Positions 1 through 9,082 are shown, numbered from the stretch's first letter. The stretch: 64,000 nucleotides of DNA from Clostridioides mangenotii TR (GCF_000498755.1 NZ_AXUS01000001.1:124001-188000), one strand, 5' to 3'. Notes: generated from the letters alone by a model not told the origin. Translations and numbers: made by a program.

Positions 1-1
1 A

Positions 2-235
2 ATAGTAGAAAAGATAGATAGAAAAATTGATACTGGAATCAAAAAATTAAAGAGTGCAACAATAATTGGGATTATAATATTTGTTGGAATTCCACTTCCA
101 ACTACTGGAACATGGACGGCTTCTGCTATTGCCTCTATATTGAAAATGAGGATTAGGGATGTGCTATTTGGGGTATTTGTAGGTAATGCTGTCGCTGGAA
201 TTATAGTTTCTGCGATTTCTTTACATCTAATATAA
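2..235 (+). CDS. Small multidrug export protein, C-terminal fragment (COG2426 family)
   Basis: An open frame enters from the left edge and ends at TAA 233-235, giving the last 77 residues of a membrane protein. The segment around positions 95-130 encodes GIPLPTTGTWTAS, which resembles the conserved G-x-PLPGTGAW loop of the COG2426 'small multi-drug export' family. It is flanked by two hydrophobic stretches, consistent with the C-terminal membrane hairpin of that family. The start lies outside the window. A hairpin terminator follows about 105 bases later. The family assignment is from motif only; the substrate is unknown. Confidence 0.7.
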   Translation: MVEKIDRKIDTGIKKLKSATIIGIIIFVGIPLPTTGTWTASAIASILKMRIRDVLFGVFVGNAVAGIIVSAISLHLI

Positions 236-340
236 AAATAACAAAATCAAGTTTAATTTTACATATTTGACAGTTTAAAGATGGTTATATGAATTATAAC
301 ATACAAATTTAATTTTATAAGTTTTGTAGGTAGGAATTTA

Positions 341-385
341 GATTTGGCGCCATAGTATAAAGTGTGGTGCCAAATCTTATTTAAT
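341..385 (+). terminator. Rho-independent terminator after the first gene
   Basis: A 12-bp stem (341-352 with 365-376, one G-U pair) is followed by a T-rich tract. The rest of the 236-545 gap is AT-rich leader in front of bioY; I found no convincing BirA operator there. Confidence 0.7.
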
Positions 386-545
386 TTATTTAATTTTTTT
401 TGGATAATAAAGCACTTTATAAAATTAAGTTTATACATGCGATTTGACAAGTTAGAACTTAATAATTAAAATTATAGATGTAATTAATTTAATTAAGATA
501 ATTAACTTCATTTTTAATTATAAATTTCTGATAAGGGGTTGAAAT

Positions 546-1082
546 ATGAAACTATCTACTAAAGATTTAATTTTATGTGGTATATTTGCAAGTATTACGG
601 CTATTCTTTCTCAGATATCTATACCGCTACCTTTTACTACAGTTCCTCTTACAATGCAGACTTTTGCAGTAGGACTAACTGGTGTAATCCTCGGTGCTAA
701 AAGAGGATTTATATCCCAGCTTATCTACGTTTTAGTTGGAGCAGTAGGATTACCGGTATTTGCTCAGATGACAGGAGGAATGGGAATTGTTTTGGGACCC
801 ACAGGAGGTTATATACTAGGGTTTCCGCTTATGGCACTCATAGTTGGTTATTTTAAAGATAAATTTGATTCAAAGATTGCAATTATATTTGGTATGATTT
901 TAGGGCTATTGGTGGATTATACACTTGGAACTGCAATGTTTATTTTTATAACAAAGATGACCGTTGTTCAAGCTTTACTTGCATGCGTAGTACCATTTAT
1001 TCCACTGGATTTAGTAAAAGTAGTATTTGTTTCTGTAATAGGGGCAACTTTATCTAAAAGATTGTATTTAGGTAAGGTTTAA
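546..1082 (+). CDS. bioY: Biotin transporter BioY
   Basis: This 178-residue integral membrane protein is the substrate-binding (S) component of an energy-coupling-factor biotin importer. The N-terminus (KDLILCGIFASITAILSQ) followed by PLPFTTVPLTMQTFAVGL and a glycine-rich GLPVFAQMTGG / GPTGGYILGFP region is diagnostic of BioY. About six hydrophobic segments and the length fit the family. A GGGG-type ribosome binding site precedes the ATG. No EcfA/EcfT genes are adjacent, so it probably uses shared ECF modules encoded elsewhere, as is known for group II ECF transporters. It is monocistronic: a terminator follows at 1103. Confidence 0.95.
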   Translation: MKLSTKDLILCGIFASITAILSQISIPLPFTTVPLTMQTFAVGLTGVILGAKRGFISQLIYVLVGAVGLPVFAQMTGGMGIVLGPTGGYILGFPLMALIVGYFKDKFDSKIAIIFGMILGLLVDYTLGTAMFIFITKMTVVQALLACVVPFIPLDLVKVVFVSVIGATLSKRLYLGKV

Positions 1083-1102
1083 ATTAAAATGATATATAGA
1101 TG

Positions 1103-1150
1103 AAATAATGGAGATTCTATTTATGGGATCTCTATTATTTTGTAGCATCT
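1103..1150 (+). terminator. Terminator after bioY
   Basis: A 13-bp stem, 1103-1115 with 1128-1140 (one G-U pair), runs into TTTTG and a second T-run at 1149-1153. Confidence 0.65.
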
Positions 1151-1222
1151 TTTTATAAAACACAACAGGAGAATTTTTAAGAATTTTATTTAAATTATTC
1201 TTTAAATTTTGAGGAGAGAAAA

Positions 1223-1603
1223 ATGGAAAAAGAAGATTTTTACTTTATGTTAAGAAATCTGTATGAGAATTGTGATGGAAGAGAGAATAAAATAGACGTC
1301 GAGCTAATAAAGATGTATATAAATGATTTTAAACCATTTGATGAAAACTTTTTAGTTTTACAGCCAAGTGAGCCAATAGGGGAAAGTCGTTACTTACAAA
1401 TGGCATCATCGAGAAAAAATGAAGAACTGGAAATAGAGACTAGAATCTATTTCTCAAATTCAGATGATGACTTTAAACACTACAGAAAGAGTTTTGGATT
1501 TTCAGAGAATGATTTTGATGAAATATATACAATTTTTTGCAGTTATTTAGATAAAAAAGTTCCGGATTTAAAATTGTGGAATGATGTAACTGAAGAATTT
1601 TAA
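1223..1603 (+). CDS. Hypothetical acidic protein, 126 residues
   Basis: I do not recognise this family. The ATG is preceded by GAGGAGAG at good spacing, so it is probably translated. The protein is soluble, with no signal peptide or membrane segment, rich in Asp/Glu/Asn/Phe, and ends in an acidic tail. It is followed after 45 bases by another small acidic protein with its own AGGAG site, and the two look like a short operon. The composition would suit an immunity- or inhibitor-type protein, but there is no direct evidence for that. Confidence 0.6.
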   Translation: MEKEDFYFMLRNLYENCDGRENKIDVELIKMYINDFKPFDENFLVLQPSEPIGESRYLQMASSRKNEELEIETRIYFSNSDDDFKHYRKSFGFSENDFDEIYTIFCSYLDKKVPDLKLWNDVTEEF

Positions 1604-1648
1604 TGTACTTAATAATAATTAACAAGAATCAGAGGAGATAAAGATATT

Positions 1649-2086
1649 ATGGAATTACTAAATATATACGCTATTACTAGCGATGATGGACTAGATATGT
1701 TGGGACAACTTTTAGAGAATATGGATTTTTCAGATTTCAGACTAAAAGATATGATCGAAAACTTGGAAAGGGACAATGCTTTTGAATACGAAGAAAGAGG
1801 GGATATTGCAGCGATACTTTTGGCTGAGATTGTATCTATTTACAAAAAGGAGCTAGAGGATGGGTTTGAAATAACTTTTAGAGATAAATCGAGTATATTG
1901 ATACTTGATAACGACAGTTTGTTGATGATATTGAAGAGTTTAGAAATAATAGATGAACAACATGAGATATACGAAATATGGAGTGAAGATGATAATGGGG
2001 AAGATTGGTTTTCACATTTAGAAAGAATGAAATCGGTTATCGATGATACTTTAAAACAAAATATAGATATCTTAGAGTTATATTAA
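1649..2086 (+). CDS. Hypothetical very acidic protein, 145 residues
   Basis: Unrecognised. It is strongly acidic (many Asp/Glu runs), predicted soluble, with leucine-rich helical segments and no export signal. The ATG follows AGAGGAGAT. It lies directly downstream of another unknown acidic gene on the same strand, and there is no terminator between them. No function is assigned. Confidence 0.6.
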   Translation: MELLNIYAITSDDGLDMLGQLLENMDFSDFRLKDMIENLERDNAFEYEERGDIAAILLAEIVSIYKKELEDGFEITFRDKSSILILDNDSLLMILKSLEIIDEQHEIYEIWSEDDNGEDWFSHLERMKSVIDDTLKQNIDILELY

Positions 2087-2212
2087 CATAATTATGTATT
2101 ATTTTACATTACAGATATAATTTAAAGAGATATAATAGTACAAAGATTTTTTGAATGATATAATAAAAAACATTTGGAATTAATAAAAAGATGTTTGAAA
2201 GGATTTAATAAT

Positions 2213-2584
2213 ATGATAGAGAAATACAACTGGATAACTGAAAAAGCAAATTCATTAAATGGAACAGATATAACATTTAAAGAAGAATGGAAGGCACATG
2301 TTTTTAAAATTGCTGATAAAATGTACGCATTTATAGGACATGATAATGAAGGTCGAGATATTTTAAATATAAAAGGGCTCCCTGAAGCAAATGAAGAGCT
2401 TAGAACTTTTTATAAGAGCATAATACCTGGATATTATTCAAATAAAGTTCATTGGAACTCTATTCTGCTTACGAATGACGATGCACCAGAGAATAATGTA
2501 GTATTGGACTTACTTAAAGAATCTTATGATTTAGTATTTTCTAAACTTACTAAAAAAGTAAGGGATGAGATTGAAGGAAAATAA
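2213..2584 (+). CDS. MmcQ/YjbR family protein
   Basis: A 123-residue protein of the MmcQ/YjbR (COG2315) family, which has a double-wing fold proposed to bind DNA; its cellular role is not established. Diagnostic segments are the central PGYYSNKVHWNSILL (the family has PGYHMNKRHWNT) and the C-terminal SYDLVFSKL. I start at ATG 2213 because GAAAGGA sits nine bases upstream; an in-frame TTG at 2174 would add 13 residues but has no ribosome binding site. A terminator follows at 2635. Confidence 0.8.
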   Translation: MIEKYNWITEKANSLNGTDITFKEEWKAHVFKIADKMYAFIGHDNEGRDILNIKGLPEANEELRTFYKSIIPGYYSNKVHWNSILLTNDDAPENNVVLDLLKESYDLVFSKLTKKVRDEIEGK

Positions 2585-2634
2585 GTAGCGTCGACATAAC
2601 AAATATTATAAAAAAGTACCGTATAGTAATAAGT

Positions 2635-2668
2635 AAAAGCCTTAATATATTAGGGCTTTTTATTTTTT
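2635..2668 (+). terminator. Terminator after the YjbR-family gene
   Basis: An AAAAGCC-type stem (2635-2645 with 2650-2660, one G-U pair) is followed by TATTTTTT. Confidence 0.75.
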
Positions 2669-2774
2669 ATTAAATTAAAGTATAATATTAATAGCAACTA
2701 ATTTTTAAAAATAAATTAAAGAAATTTATTATATTAACCAAATAAATAACATAATAAATAAGTAAGGAGAATAT

Positions 2775-3197
2775 ATGATAAAAATAAGACCGCATCATAT
2801 TTTGTGTATGAGAGCATATCAAGGCAATGGATATAGTGAAGAGTTTAATATTAATATGAAAAAGGTAATTATAGATGTTGATTTATACAATAGGGCCTAT
2901 AACAAAACCCCCGATATTTATAAAGATACCCAAGTCGAACTTATTTTTGGATTAGATTCACTTTGCGGTAGTTGTCCAAATAATTTAGGCGAAGAATGTA
3001 GAAGTCAAGATAATATAAGTAGATTAGATAAAAAAGTAATAGAGATATTCGATTTAAAAGAGGGCGTATACTTGTATAAAGAATTGGAAGAGAAGGTATT
3101 TAATGATATGAATAGTGATTTTTATAATCAAATATGCAGTAAATGTGAATGGAACATCAGTATGAAGTGTAGGGACTTTGTGGTTACACAGGATTAA
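2775..3197 (+). CDS. DUF1284 (COG3543) cysteine-rich protein
   Basis: A 140-residue protein with the signature N-terminus IRPHHILCM of the DUF1284 family. Cysteines C11, C64, C67, C75, C121, C124 and C132 are arranged in CxxC-type pairs (LCGSCPNN; ICSKCEW), which suggests an Fe-S cluster or zinc site; that is an inference, because the family function is unknown. The ATG follows AAGGAGAA. It stands alone between a terminator and a lipoprotein gene. Confidence 0.85.
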   Translation: MIKIRPHHILCMRAYQGNGYSEEFNINMKKVIIDVDLYNRAYNKTPDIYKDTQVELIFGLDSLCGSCPNNLGEECRSQDNISRLDKKVIEIFDLKEGVYLYKELEEKVFNDMNSDFYNQICSKCEWNISMKCRDFVVTQD

Positions 3198-3323
3198 TTA
3201 AATGTGCATTAGAGGGGAGTCAAAGATTATATTTTAACAGGATATTTGATAATAATATCTAATTAATATTATATATAGTTAGTTAAAAATATTATTTTAA
3301 AGAAAAGCTATGGTGGTATTATT

Positions 3324-3959
3324 ATGAAAGTCAGAAAATATATAGTAATATTTGTTGCTGTAACGCTACTGGGTCTTGTCGGGTGCTCTTCAAATGACGA
3401 AGCCACTGATGAAAAAAACAATAGTGGAAAAGCAAATACTAAAAGTGAAACTACTAAAGAAGACAATGATCAAAATAGATCAGAAACTGAGGATTTATAC
3501 GGTATAGAAATAAAACCTACATACAATAAAGAAAAATTGAATCAGTCTGGTCAAATAGACAGTATAAAGTATAAAATAACAGATATACAAGTTTCTAAAG
3601 GAAAGGTATCAGATGAGGCTAGAGCAAAAGAATTAGAGGTTGTGAAGGACAAAGAGTTAACTGTAGTTACTTTATTTGCAGTATTTGAAAATAAAACAGA
3701 TAGAATCGTGACTTACAATCCAAGTTCATCTACTTTAGTTGCAAATACAGATGGCGGTGAGACAGAAAAAGCGGATTTTGCACATTTAATCGATGAAAAA
3801 TTAGATGAAGATTATGTAGCTAAAGACAAAAAAGAAGGATCATTTTTCTTTATACTTAAGAATACCAACGTAGAAGATTTAAAAAGCGTCGATTTATCTT
3901 TAGATGTTCCGGTTAAAAGTTATGTAGATCAACCAGTAATCAGCATCAATACAAAATAA
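3324..3959 (+). CDS. Lipoprotein with a DUF4352/DUF5068-like domain
   Basis: The N-terminus is a lipoprotein signal peptide with lipobox LVGC (lipidated Cys at residue 21). A roughly 45-residue Asn/Lys/Glu-rich linker follows, then a beta-rich domain from about residue 70. The segment from 'YKITDIQVSKG' to 'VVTLFAVFENKTDR' resembles the immunoglobulin-like DUF4352/DUF5068 domains of Firmicute lipoproteins, which are extracellular and of unknown function. The assignment to one of those two families is tentative. It is a single gene with its own terminator. Confidence 0.75.
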   Translation: MKVRKYIVIFVAVTLLGLVGCSSNDEATDEKNNSGKANTKSETTKEDNDQNRSETEDLYGIEIKPTYNKEKLNQSGQIDSIKYKITDIQVSKGKVSDEARAKELEVVKDKELTVVTLFAVFENKTDRIVTYNPSSSTLVANTDGGETEKADFAHLIDEKLDEDYVAKDKKEGSFFFILKNTNVEDLKSVDLSLDVPVKSYVDQPVISINTK

Positions 3960-3971
3960 AGATTGGATAAG

Positions 3972-4016
3972 CTCTCAAATGATAATATGTATTATCACTT
4001 GAGAGTTTTCTTTTAT
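3972..4016. terminator. Bidirectional terminator between convergent genes
   Basis: Stem CTCTCAAATGATAAT at 3972-3986 pairs with 3991-4005 with one mismatch, followed by TTTTCTTTT. It lies between the lipoprotein gene (+) and the acetyltransferase gene (-) and could serve both. Confidence 0.7.
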
Positions 4017-4060
4017 AATAAATTTGGGATTAAGTATTAAATAATTAATTCTATTATTTT

Positions 4061-4579
4061 CTAGAGATTGGGATTAGTAGCTCTGAAAACCAAATGCGGC
4101 ATATCTATTCTGTAGTAGTGCTTAGTGAATTTACCGACTACTTCCATTCCATTTCTCTTTGCAACATTTTGAGAAGAGATATTGGTATCGCGTATTATAG
4201 AGAAAACTTCATTTATATTTAATTCCTCAAAAGCATATTTTTTGCATCCGACTGCAGATTCAGTAGCATAGCCATTATGCCAAAAAATTTTCTGAAAGAG
4301 GTATCCAATCTCCAAAACATCTCTTCCGTCGAAATCTTGAACCGTAAGCCCGCATTGGCCTATCATTTCATTTGTATCTTTTAGTATAACCGCCCACAGC
4401 CCGAATCCGTATTTACTGTATCTCGTAAGTTGATTTTCAAGCCATGCGCTACATTCTTGATCACTAAATGCGTGTTCATATGCGTACATAACTTCTTTAT
4501 CTTGTAAAATTCTACATAGAGAATCGTAGTCGGATTTATTCATTTCTCTTAAAATCAGTCGCTCGGTTTCAAGTATCAT
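4061..4579 (-). CDS. GNAT family N-acetyltransferase (RimJ/RimL type)
   Basis: A 172-residue protein beginning with the typical ETERLILREM of the RimJ/RimL acetyltransferase family (acetyltransf_3 domain). It contains IGQCGL, an EIGYLF strand, and a C-terminal NVAKRNGMEVVG that matches the 'S..v..K.GF...G' acetyl-CoA-fold motif. The substrate is unknown. The start is odd: the nearest purine-rich AAGGAG lies about 38 bases before the ATG, and an in-frame TAG lies just upstream, so translation may be weak. Confidence 0.85.
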   Translation of the reverse strand: MILETERLILREMNKSDYDSLCRILQDKEVMYAYEHAFSDQECSAWLENQLTRYSKYGFGLWAVILKDTNEMIGQCGLTVQDFDGRDVLEIGYLFQKIFWHNGYATESAVGCKKYAFEELNINEVFSIIRDTNISSQNVAKRNGMEVVGKFTKHYYRIDMPHLVFRATNPNL

Positions 4580-4876
4580 AGTCTATAGTCTATAAATCAA
4601 AATAGTATTGATTATCTCCTTTCAAATTTCTTGATTATAAAATTATAATTTTTGTAATCTTTTAATTATAAGTCTAACTCATAATCATTTAGATATAATT
4701 AGATCATTTATTTCTAAATATATTATATCACTGAAAAGTTATTGTATTGAGATTAAAAAAAAGTAAGAAAGTTAAAAATATTTGTATAAATATAGAGCTT
4801 AAGTACTCAAATTGGGTATTATATATGAAATCAATAATTAACATATATAATAATACATAGAATAATCAATTTGAAT
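4580..4876. other. Non-coding, AT-rich stretch
   Basis: No coding frame with a ribosome binding site is visible. The stretch holds the leader of the leftward acetyltransferase gene and the unexplained sequence in front of the orphan terminator at 4877. Confidence 0.5.
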
Positions 4877-4924
4877 GTCGAGAAAAATCTCTTGAAATAA
4901 GGGGGTTTTCTTGGCTTTTTTATT
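4877..4924 (+). terminator. Orphan Rho-independent terminator
   Basis: A 17-bp imperfect stem (4877-4893 with 4899-4915, several G-U pairs) is followed by TTTTTTATTT. No rightward gene lies upstream (the neighbour is leftward), so it may end a small RNA. Confidence 0.6.
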
Positions 4925-5059
4925 TAAACTATTATACTAGACTATTGCAATATTTAATATTTGGAGTTATTTATAATCTAAGCAGTATTTATCTTTTATC
5001 ATAATAAAGGGAGTTCTAAAGAAATTATAAATATTAATACATGAGAATGAATTTCGTTA

Positions 5060-5093
5060 TTGTTTTTTGGAGCATTGATGTTATAATGACAAT
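5060..5093 (+). promoter_or_regulatory. Probable promoter and operator of the feo operon
   Basis: TTGTTT (5060-5065) and TATAAT (5082-5087) are separated by 16 bases. A 20-base imperfect inverted repeat, ATTG...TTATAA...CAAT at 5074-5093, overlaps the -10 box. An iron-responsive repressor site is expected here by context, but the sequence is not a clear Fur box. Confidence 0.4.
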
Positions 5094-5165
5094 AGTTAAA
5101 TATTGCTAGTACCTTAATTGGTGAGCATATAGTTATTATTTAAACACTAAGGATGGTGAAAGTTT

Positions 5166-5378
5166 ATGATGCCGCTTACAATGTTACGTTCAGGTGAGAC
5201 CTTTTCCGTTAAAAAAATAACTGGAAAAGATGAAATAAAACATCATTTAGAAAATCTAGGATTTACGGTAGGAACAGAAGTTACTGTTGTTGCTGAAAAT
5301 GCTGGAGGAATAATCTTAAATGTTAAAGGTTCACGTATAGCAATAAATAAATCTATGGCAAAACGAATTATGATATAA
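5166..5378 (+). CDS. feoA: Ferrous iron transport protein A (first copy)
   Basis: A 70-residue FeoA: an SH3-like small cytosolic protein that associates with the FeoB iron transporter. The sequence shows the FeoA pattern: LENLGFTVGTEVTVVAENAGG followed by VKGSRIAINKSMAKRI, which matches the family's 'LGL.PG..v.v....pl..pi.v...g..ial....A..I'. A GGTGAAAG site precedes tandem ATGs at 5166 and 5169; either could be used. It is 19 bases from a second, divergent feoA, an arrangement common in Clostridia. Confidence 0.93.
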   Translation: MMPLTMLRSGETFSVKKITGKDEIKHHLENLGFTVGTEVTVVAENAGGIILNVKGSRIAINKSMAKRIMI

Positions 5379-5397
5379 ATACAAGGGGTGAGGGTTT

Positions 5398-5619
5398 ATG
5401 AAGACACTTAGGAATGTTGCAAATGGCGAAACTGTACGTGTAATTAAGATACATGGACAAAGTGATATCAAGCGCCGTATTATGAATATGGGTTTAACAA
5501 AAGGTACAGAAGTACTAGTACGTAAAGTTGCTCCTCTAGGGGATCCAATTGAAATAAATGTACGAGGTTATGAACTGAGTCTGCGTAAAGATGATGCAGA
5601 AATCATCGAAGTTGAGTAA
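5398..5619 (+). CDS. feoA: Ferrous iron transport protein A (second copy)
   Basis: A 73-residue FeoA domain protein containing MNMGLTKGTEVLVRKVAPLGDPIEINVRG and the closing LSLRKDDAEIIEV. It is closer to the FeoA consensus than the first copy. AAGGGGTGAGGG precedes the ATG. It is transcribed with the upstream feoA and the downstream feoB (23-base gap with AAAGGAGGAG). Confidence 0.95.
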   Translation: MKTLRNVANGETVRVIKIHGQSDIKRRIMNMGLTKGTEVLVRKVAPLGDPIEINVRGYELSLRKDDAEIIEVE

Positions 5620-5642
5620 AACATACTAAAGGAGGAGATTAG

Positions 5643-7789
5643 ATGTCATTGAAGATTGCACTAGCTGGAAATCCCAACTGTGGAAAAACGACAATGTTTA
5701 ATGACTTGACTGGAAGCTCGCAATATGTGGGTAACTGGCCAGGTGTAACTGTAGAGAAAAAAGAGGGAAAATTAAAAGGTCAGAAAGATATTATTATACA
5801 AGATTTACCGGGAATTTATTCATTATCACCGTATACACTGGAAGAAGTTGTATCGAGAAATTATTTAATTAATGATAAGCCAGATGCTATTATAAATATT
5901 GTTGATAGTACTAACATTGAAAGAAACTTATTTTTAACTACACAATTAATTGAAATAGGTTTACCTGTTGTTATTGCCTTAAATATGATAGATTTATTGG
6001 AAAAAATGGAGATACAATTGATACAAAGAATTTGAGTAAACTTCTAGGATGTGAAGTAATTGAGACTTCAGCGCTTAAGGGGATCGGTTCAAGAGAAGTG
6101 GTAGAAAAAGCTGTATCGGCTTCTAAAAGAACTTCTAGCATTAGACAAAAAGGTATTTTCTCAGAGGAGATTGAAACAGCTTTAGAAAAAATAGGAGACT
6201 TAATTAAAAGTAAACTAGATGGCGAAAATATACGTTGGTATTCAATAAAAGTATTTGAGCGCGATAGTGAAATAATGAAACAAATTAAACTTGATGAGTC
6301 AACTAAAAGTGAAATAGAAAGTATAATCGATCAGTGTGAAACTGATTTAGATGATGACAGCGAAAGTATAATTACAGATTCGCGTTATATTTATATAACT
6401 GATATAACTAAAAAATGCGTTAAACATAAAAATAGAAATAAAGAGTCAGTATCGGATAAGATCGACAAGATCGTTACGAATAGAATACTTGCGCTACCAA
6501 TATTTGCAGCTATAATGTTCCTTATTTATTATATTTCTATATCGACAGTTGGTACGTGGATGACAGACTGGGTAAATGACAGTTTATTTGGAGATAGTAT
6601 GATACCAGCAGTTATAGGAAATTTCTTAGATAGTGTTGGTACAGCTGAATGGTTAAACTCTCTAATTCTTGATGGTATTATTGCTGGGGTTGGAGCTGTT
6701 CTTGGATTCTTACCACAAATGCTTACATTATTCTTATGTTTAGCAATCTTAGAAGATTGTGGTTACATGGCTAGAATAGCATTTATTATGGATAGAGTAT
6801 TCAAGAAATTCGGTTTATCTGGTAAATCTTTTATACCTATACTTATAGGTACTGGTTGTGGAGTTCCTGGGATAATGGCATCTAGAACCATTGAGAATGA
6901 AAGTGATCGCCGAATGACAATTATTACTACTACATTTATACCATGTGGAGCTAAACTTCCAATTATAGCACTGATTGCAGGAGCTTTATTCCCTGGTTCA
7001 GCTTGGGTTGCCCCTTCTGCATACTTTATTGGAATTGCAGCTATTATTACTTCAGGGATCATATTAAAGAAAATGAAGCCTTTTGCTGGAAATCCAGCAC
7101 CATTTGTTTTAGAACTACCACCATACCATATGCCTGCTGCTAAAAGTGTTTTAATACATATGTGGGATCGTGGGAAAGCATTCGTTAAAAAAGCGGGTTC
7201 AATTATATTACTTGCAAGTGTTTTAATATGGTTCTTAAGTACATTCAACTGGTCTATGCAGATGGTCGAAACTAATGAATCTATGCTAGCTTCATTAGGG
7301 AAAATAATTGCTCCACTATTTGCTCCATTAGGATGGGGGAATTGGAAAGCAGCAGTTGCTTCAATAACAGGATTAATTGCTAAAGAAAATGTTGTTGGTA
7401 CATTTGGGGTACTTTACGGATATGCTGAAGTTGCTGAAGATGGTTTAGAGTATTGGGCAACATTAAGAGCAGAGTATACTCAACTTGCAGCATACAGTTT
7501 CCTAGTATTCAACTTACTGTGCGCTCCTTGTTTTGCTGCTATAGGTGCAGTTAGAAGAGAAATGATGTCAGCAAAATGGACTTGGTTTGCAATTGCTTAC
7601 CAAACAGGATTTGCATATATAGTTTCACTTACTATATATCAATTAGGTATGTTCTTTACTGGTAATGGTTTTGGATTTGGAACTGCAGTGGCAATTCTAA
7701 TACTAATAACATTTATTTATCTTCTGTTTAAGAAATCTTATACACCAGAAGAAAAAGTAAAAACTGCTGCATCGCATGCAAGTCGTTAA
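5643..7789 (+). CDS. feoB: Ferrous iron transporter FeoB, frameshifted
   Basis: FeoB is the GTP-dependent ferrous iron permease. The first frame (5643-6035) carries the G-domain: G1 GNPNCGKTT (residues 9-17), G3 DLPG, G4 NMID. It then stops at a TGA. The second frame (open from about 6005 to 7789) continues with KLLGCEVIETSALKG (G5 region), a cytosolic spacer and the membrane core with GTGCGVPGIMASR and the C-terminal repeat. The two frames join if one A is added to the AAAAAA run at 6001-6006. Joined, the protein is about 715 residues, a normal FeoB length. The downstream frame has no ribosome binding site of its own. Either the sequence lacks one base or the gene is broken. Confidence 0.9.
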
Positions 7790-7823
7790 ATTAGGTTTTA
7801 TTATAGAAAAGTGGTGAGAAAAA

Positions 7824-7961
7824 ATGGCTACTATAGTTATTGCTTCAATTGTATTTATATGTATTGCATTTGCAGGATACAATACATATAAATCATCAAA
7901 AAAAGGCCCTGGTTGCAGTTGCGGTTGTTCTGGCTGCGACAAAGCTAATGGGTGTCATTAA
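7824..7961 (+). CDS. FeoB-associated Cys-rich membrane protein
   Basis: A 45-residue protein: one N-terminal membrane helix (about residues 3-18), a short basic linker, then the cysteine cluster GCSCGCSGC and a final C-H. GTGGTGAGAA precedes the ATG. Proteins of this shape regularly follow feoB in Firmicutes and are named FeoB-associated Cys-rich membrane proteins; a role in iron handling at the pore is assumed. It is 34 bases after feoB and followed by the operon terminator. Confidence 0.9.
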   Translation: MATIVIASIVFICIAFAGYNTYKSSKKGPGCSCGCSGCDKANGCH

Positions 7962-7969
7962 TCAATTTA

Positions 7970-8007
7970 TAAGGGTGCAGATAAAGTTCTGCACCCTTAA
8001 TATATTT
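7970..8007 (+). terminator. Terminator of the feo operon
   Basis: A perfect 12-bp stem, TAAGGGTGCAGA (7970-7981) with 7988-7999, has a 6-base loop and a following TATATTTT. Confidence 0.85.
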
Positions 8008-8055
8008 TACAACAGTATATTTTATTGTATAAATTATTTATTAGAAAGGACATAT

Positions 8056-9027
8056 ATGAATTTAATATCCAAATTACAACCAGTATTTATTATCATAGCT
8101 GGAATAACAGGTATTGTACTGGGACAAAATCATTCAATTGCATCAGTATCAACACATTTGATTGAGTTATTATTGATGTTTTTGTTATTTTTTATATTTT
8201 TAGGGATAGAGATAAAAGATATAACAAATTCATTTAGCAATATAAAATTTTCGATATCTAGTTTGATCATTAACTTTATGTGGACGCCTATTATTGCGTT
8301 GATACTAGGCAAAGTTTTTCTTTCAAATGAAGTTGATTTACAAATTGGATTACTAATGCTACTCGTTACACCATGTACCGATTGGTATCTTATATTTACA
8401 GGGATGTCAAAGGGGAATATACCTCTAGCATCATCTATTCTCCCTCTAAATTTAATTCTTCAAATTTTATTACTTCCTGTTTACTTATATTTTTTAATGG
8501 GTAGCACAATATCTTTTGATATTATGCAAATAGTATATAGCATTGTTATTGTTTTGGTAATTCCTTTAACTGTCGCAACAATAATGAAGTGGATACTTAG
8601 CAAATCCAATAAAGGAGCGAGCATTTACGGCATGTTTAAAGTAAATGAGGATAATATACAATTAGTAGTATTATGTTTAGCAGTGGTTGCTATGTTTGCA
8701 TCACAAGGTGAATTATTGGTAAATAATCCTTCGTTATTTTTAATGATGTTAATTCCACTTATTTTATTTTTCGTTATAAGTTTTGCTGTAGCACTTTTGG
8801 TAGGTAAAAGCTTAAAAATGCCTTATAGTGATAGAATATCATTGTTATTTACTACTTCTGCAAGAAATTCACCGATATCTCTAGCTATTGCTACAGTAAC
8901 TTTTCCAGATCGCCCGGTTATATCTTTAGCATTAGTTATTGGACCATTAATTGAATTGCCTATTTTGTCTATGTACACATACATCGTACAAAGAATAAAA
9001 AATAGAATTGATAGTAAGTCGTCTTAG
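8056..9027 (+). CDS. ACR3/BASS-type anion exporter (arsenic resistance protein-like)
   Basis: A 323-residue polytopic protein with about ten hydrophobic segments. LLVTPCTDWYLIFT followed by GNIPLAS and LPLNLILQ is characteristic of the arsenite permease ACR3 branch of the bile acid:Na+ symporter superfamily; the Cys in TPCTDW corresponds to the conserved ACR3 cysteine. The late helices carry TTSARNSP. I start at ATG 8056, six bases after AGAAAGGA; the frame is open further back to 7840, but that would overlap the previous gene and its terminator. No arsR or arsC lies nearby, so arsenite as substrate is an inference. Confidence 0.8.
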   Translation: MNLISKLQPVFIIIAGITGIVLGQNHSIASVSTHLIELLLMFLLFFIFLGIEIKDITNSFSNIKFSISSLIINFMWTPIIALILGKVFLSNEVDLQIGLLMLLVTPCTDWYLIFTGMSKGNIPLASSILPLNLILQILLLPVYLYFLMGSTISFDIMQIVYSIVIVLVIPLTVATIMKWILSKSNKGASIYGMFKVNEDNIQLVVLCLAVVAMFASQGELLVNNPSLFLMMLIPLILFFVISFAVALLVGKSLKMPYSDRISLLFTTSARNSPISLAIATVTFPDRPVISLALVIGPLIELPILSMYTYIVQRIKNRIDSKSS

Positions 9028-9082
9028 AATAATAAATTTGATTATTAAATGACGATTGATTAATATATTAAGAATAAAGTTA

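Noticed and set aside
6001-6006. Programmed ribosomal frameshift in feoB
   Set aside because: The site is not a canonical X XXY YYZ heptamer in the zero frame, and other genes in the window show the same kind of one-base loss.
6763-7248. A 161-codon frame on the minus strand inside feoB
   Set aside because: It lies wholly within the conserved FeoB membrane core, which explains the open frame, and it has no ribosome binding site.
7840-8055. N-terminal extension of the ACR3-like exporter back to 7840
   Set aside because: It would overlap the Cys-rich protein gene and run through the feo terminator; ATG 8056 has a proper ribosome binding site and gives the family length.
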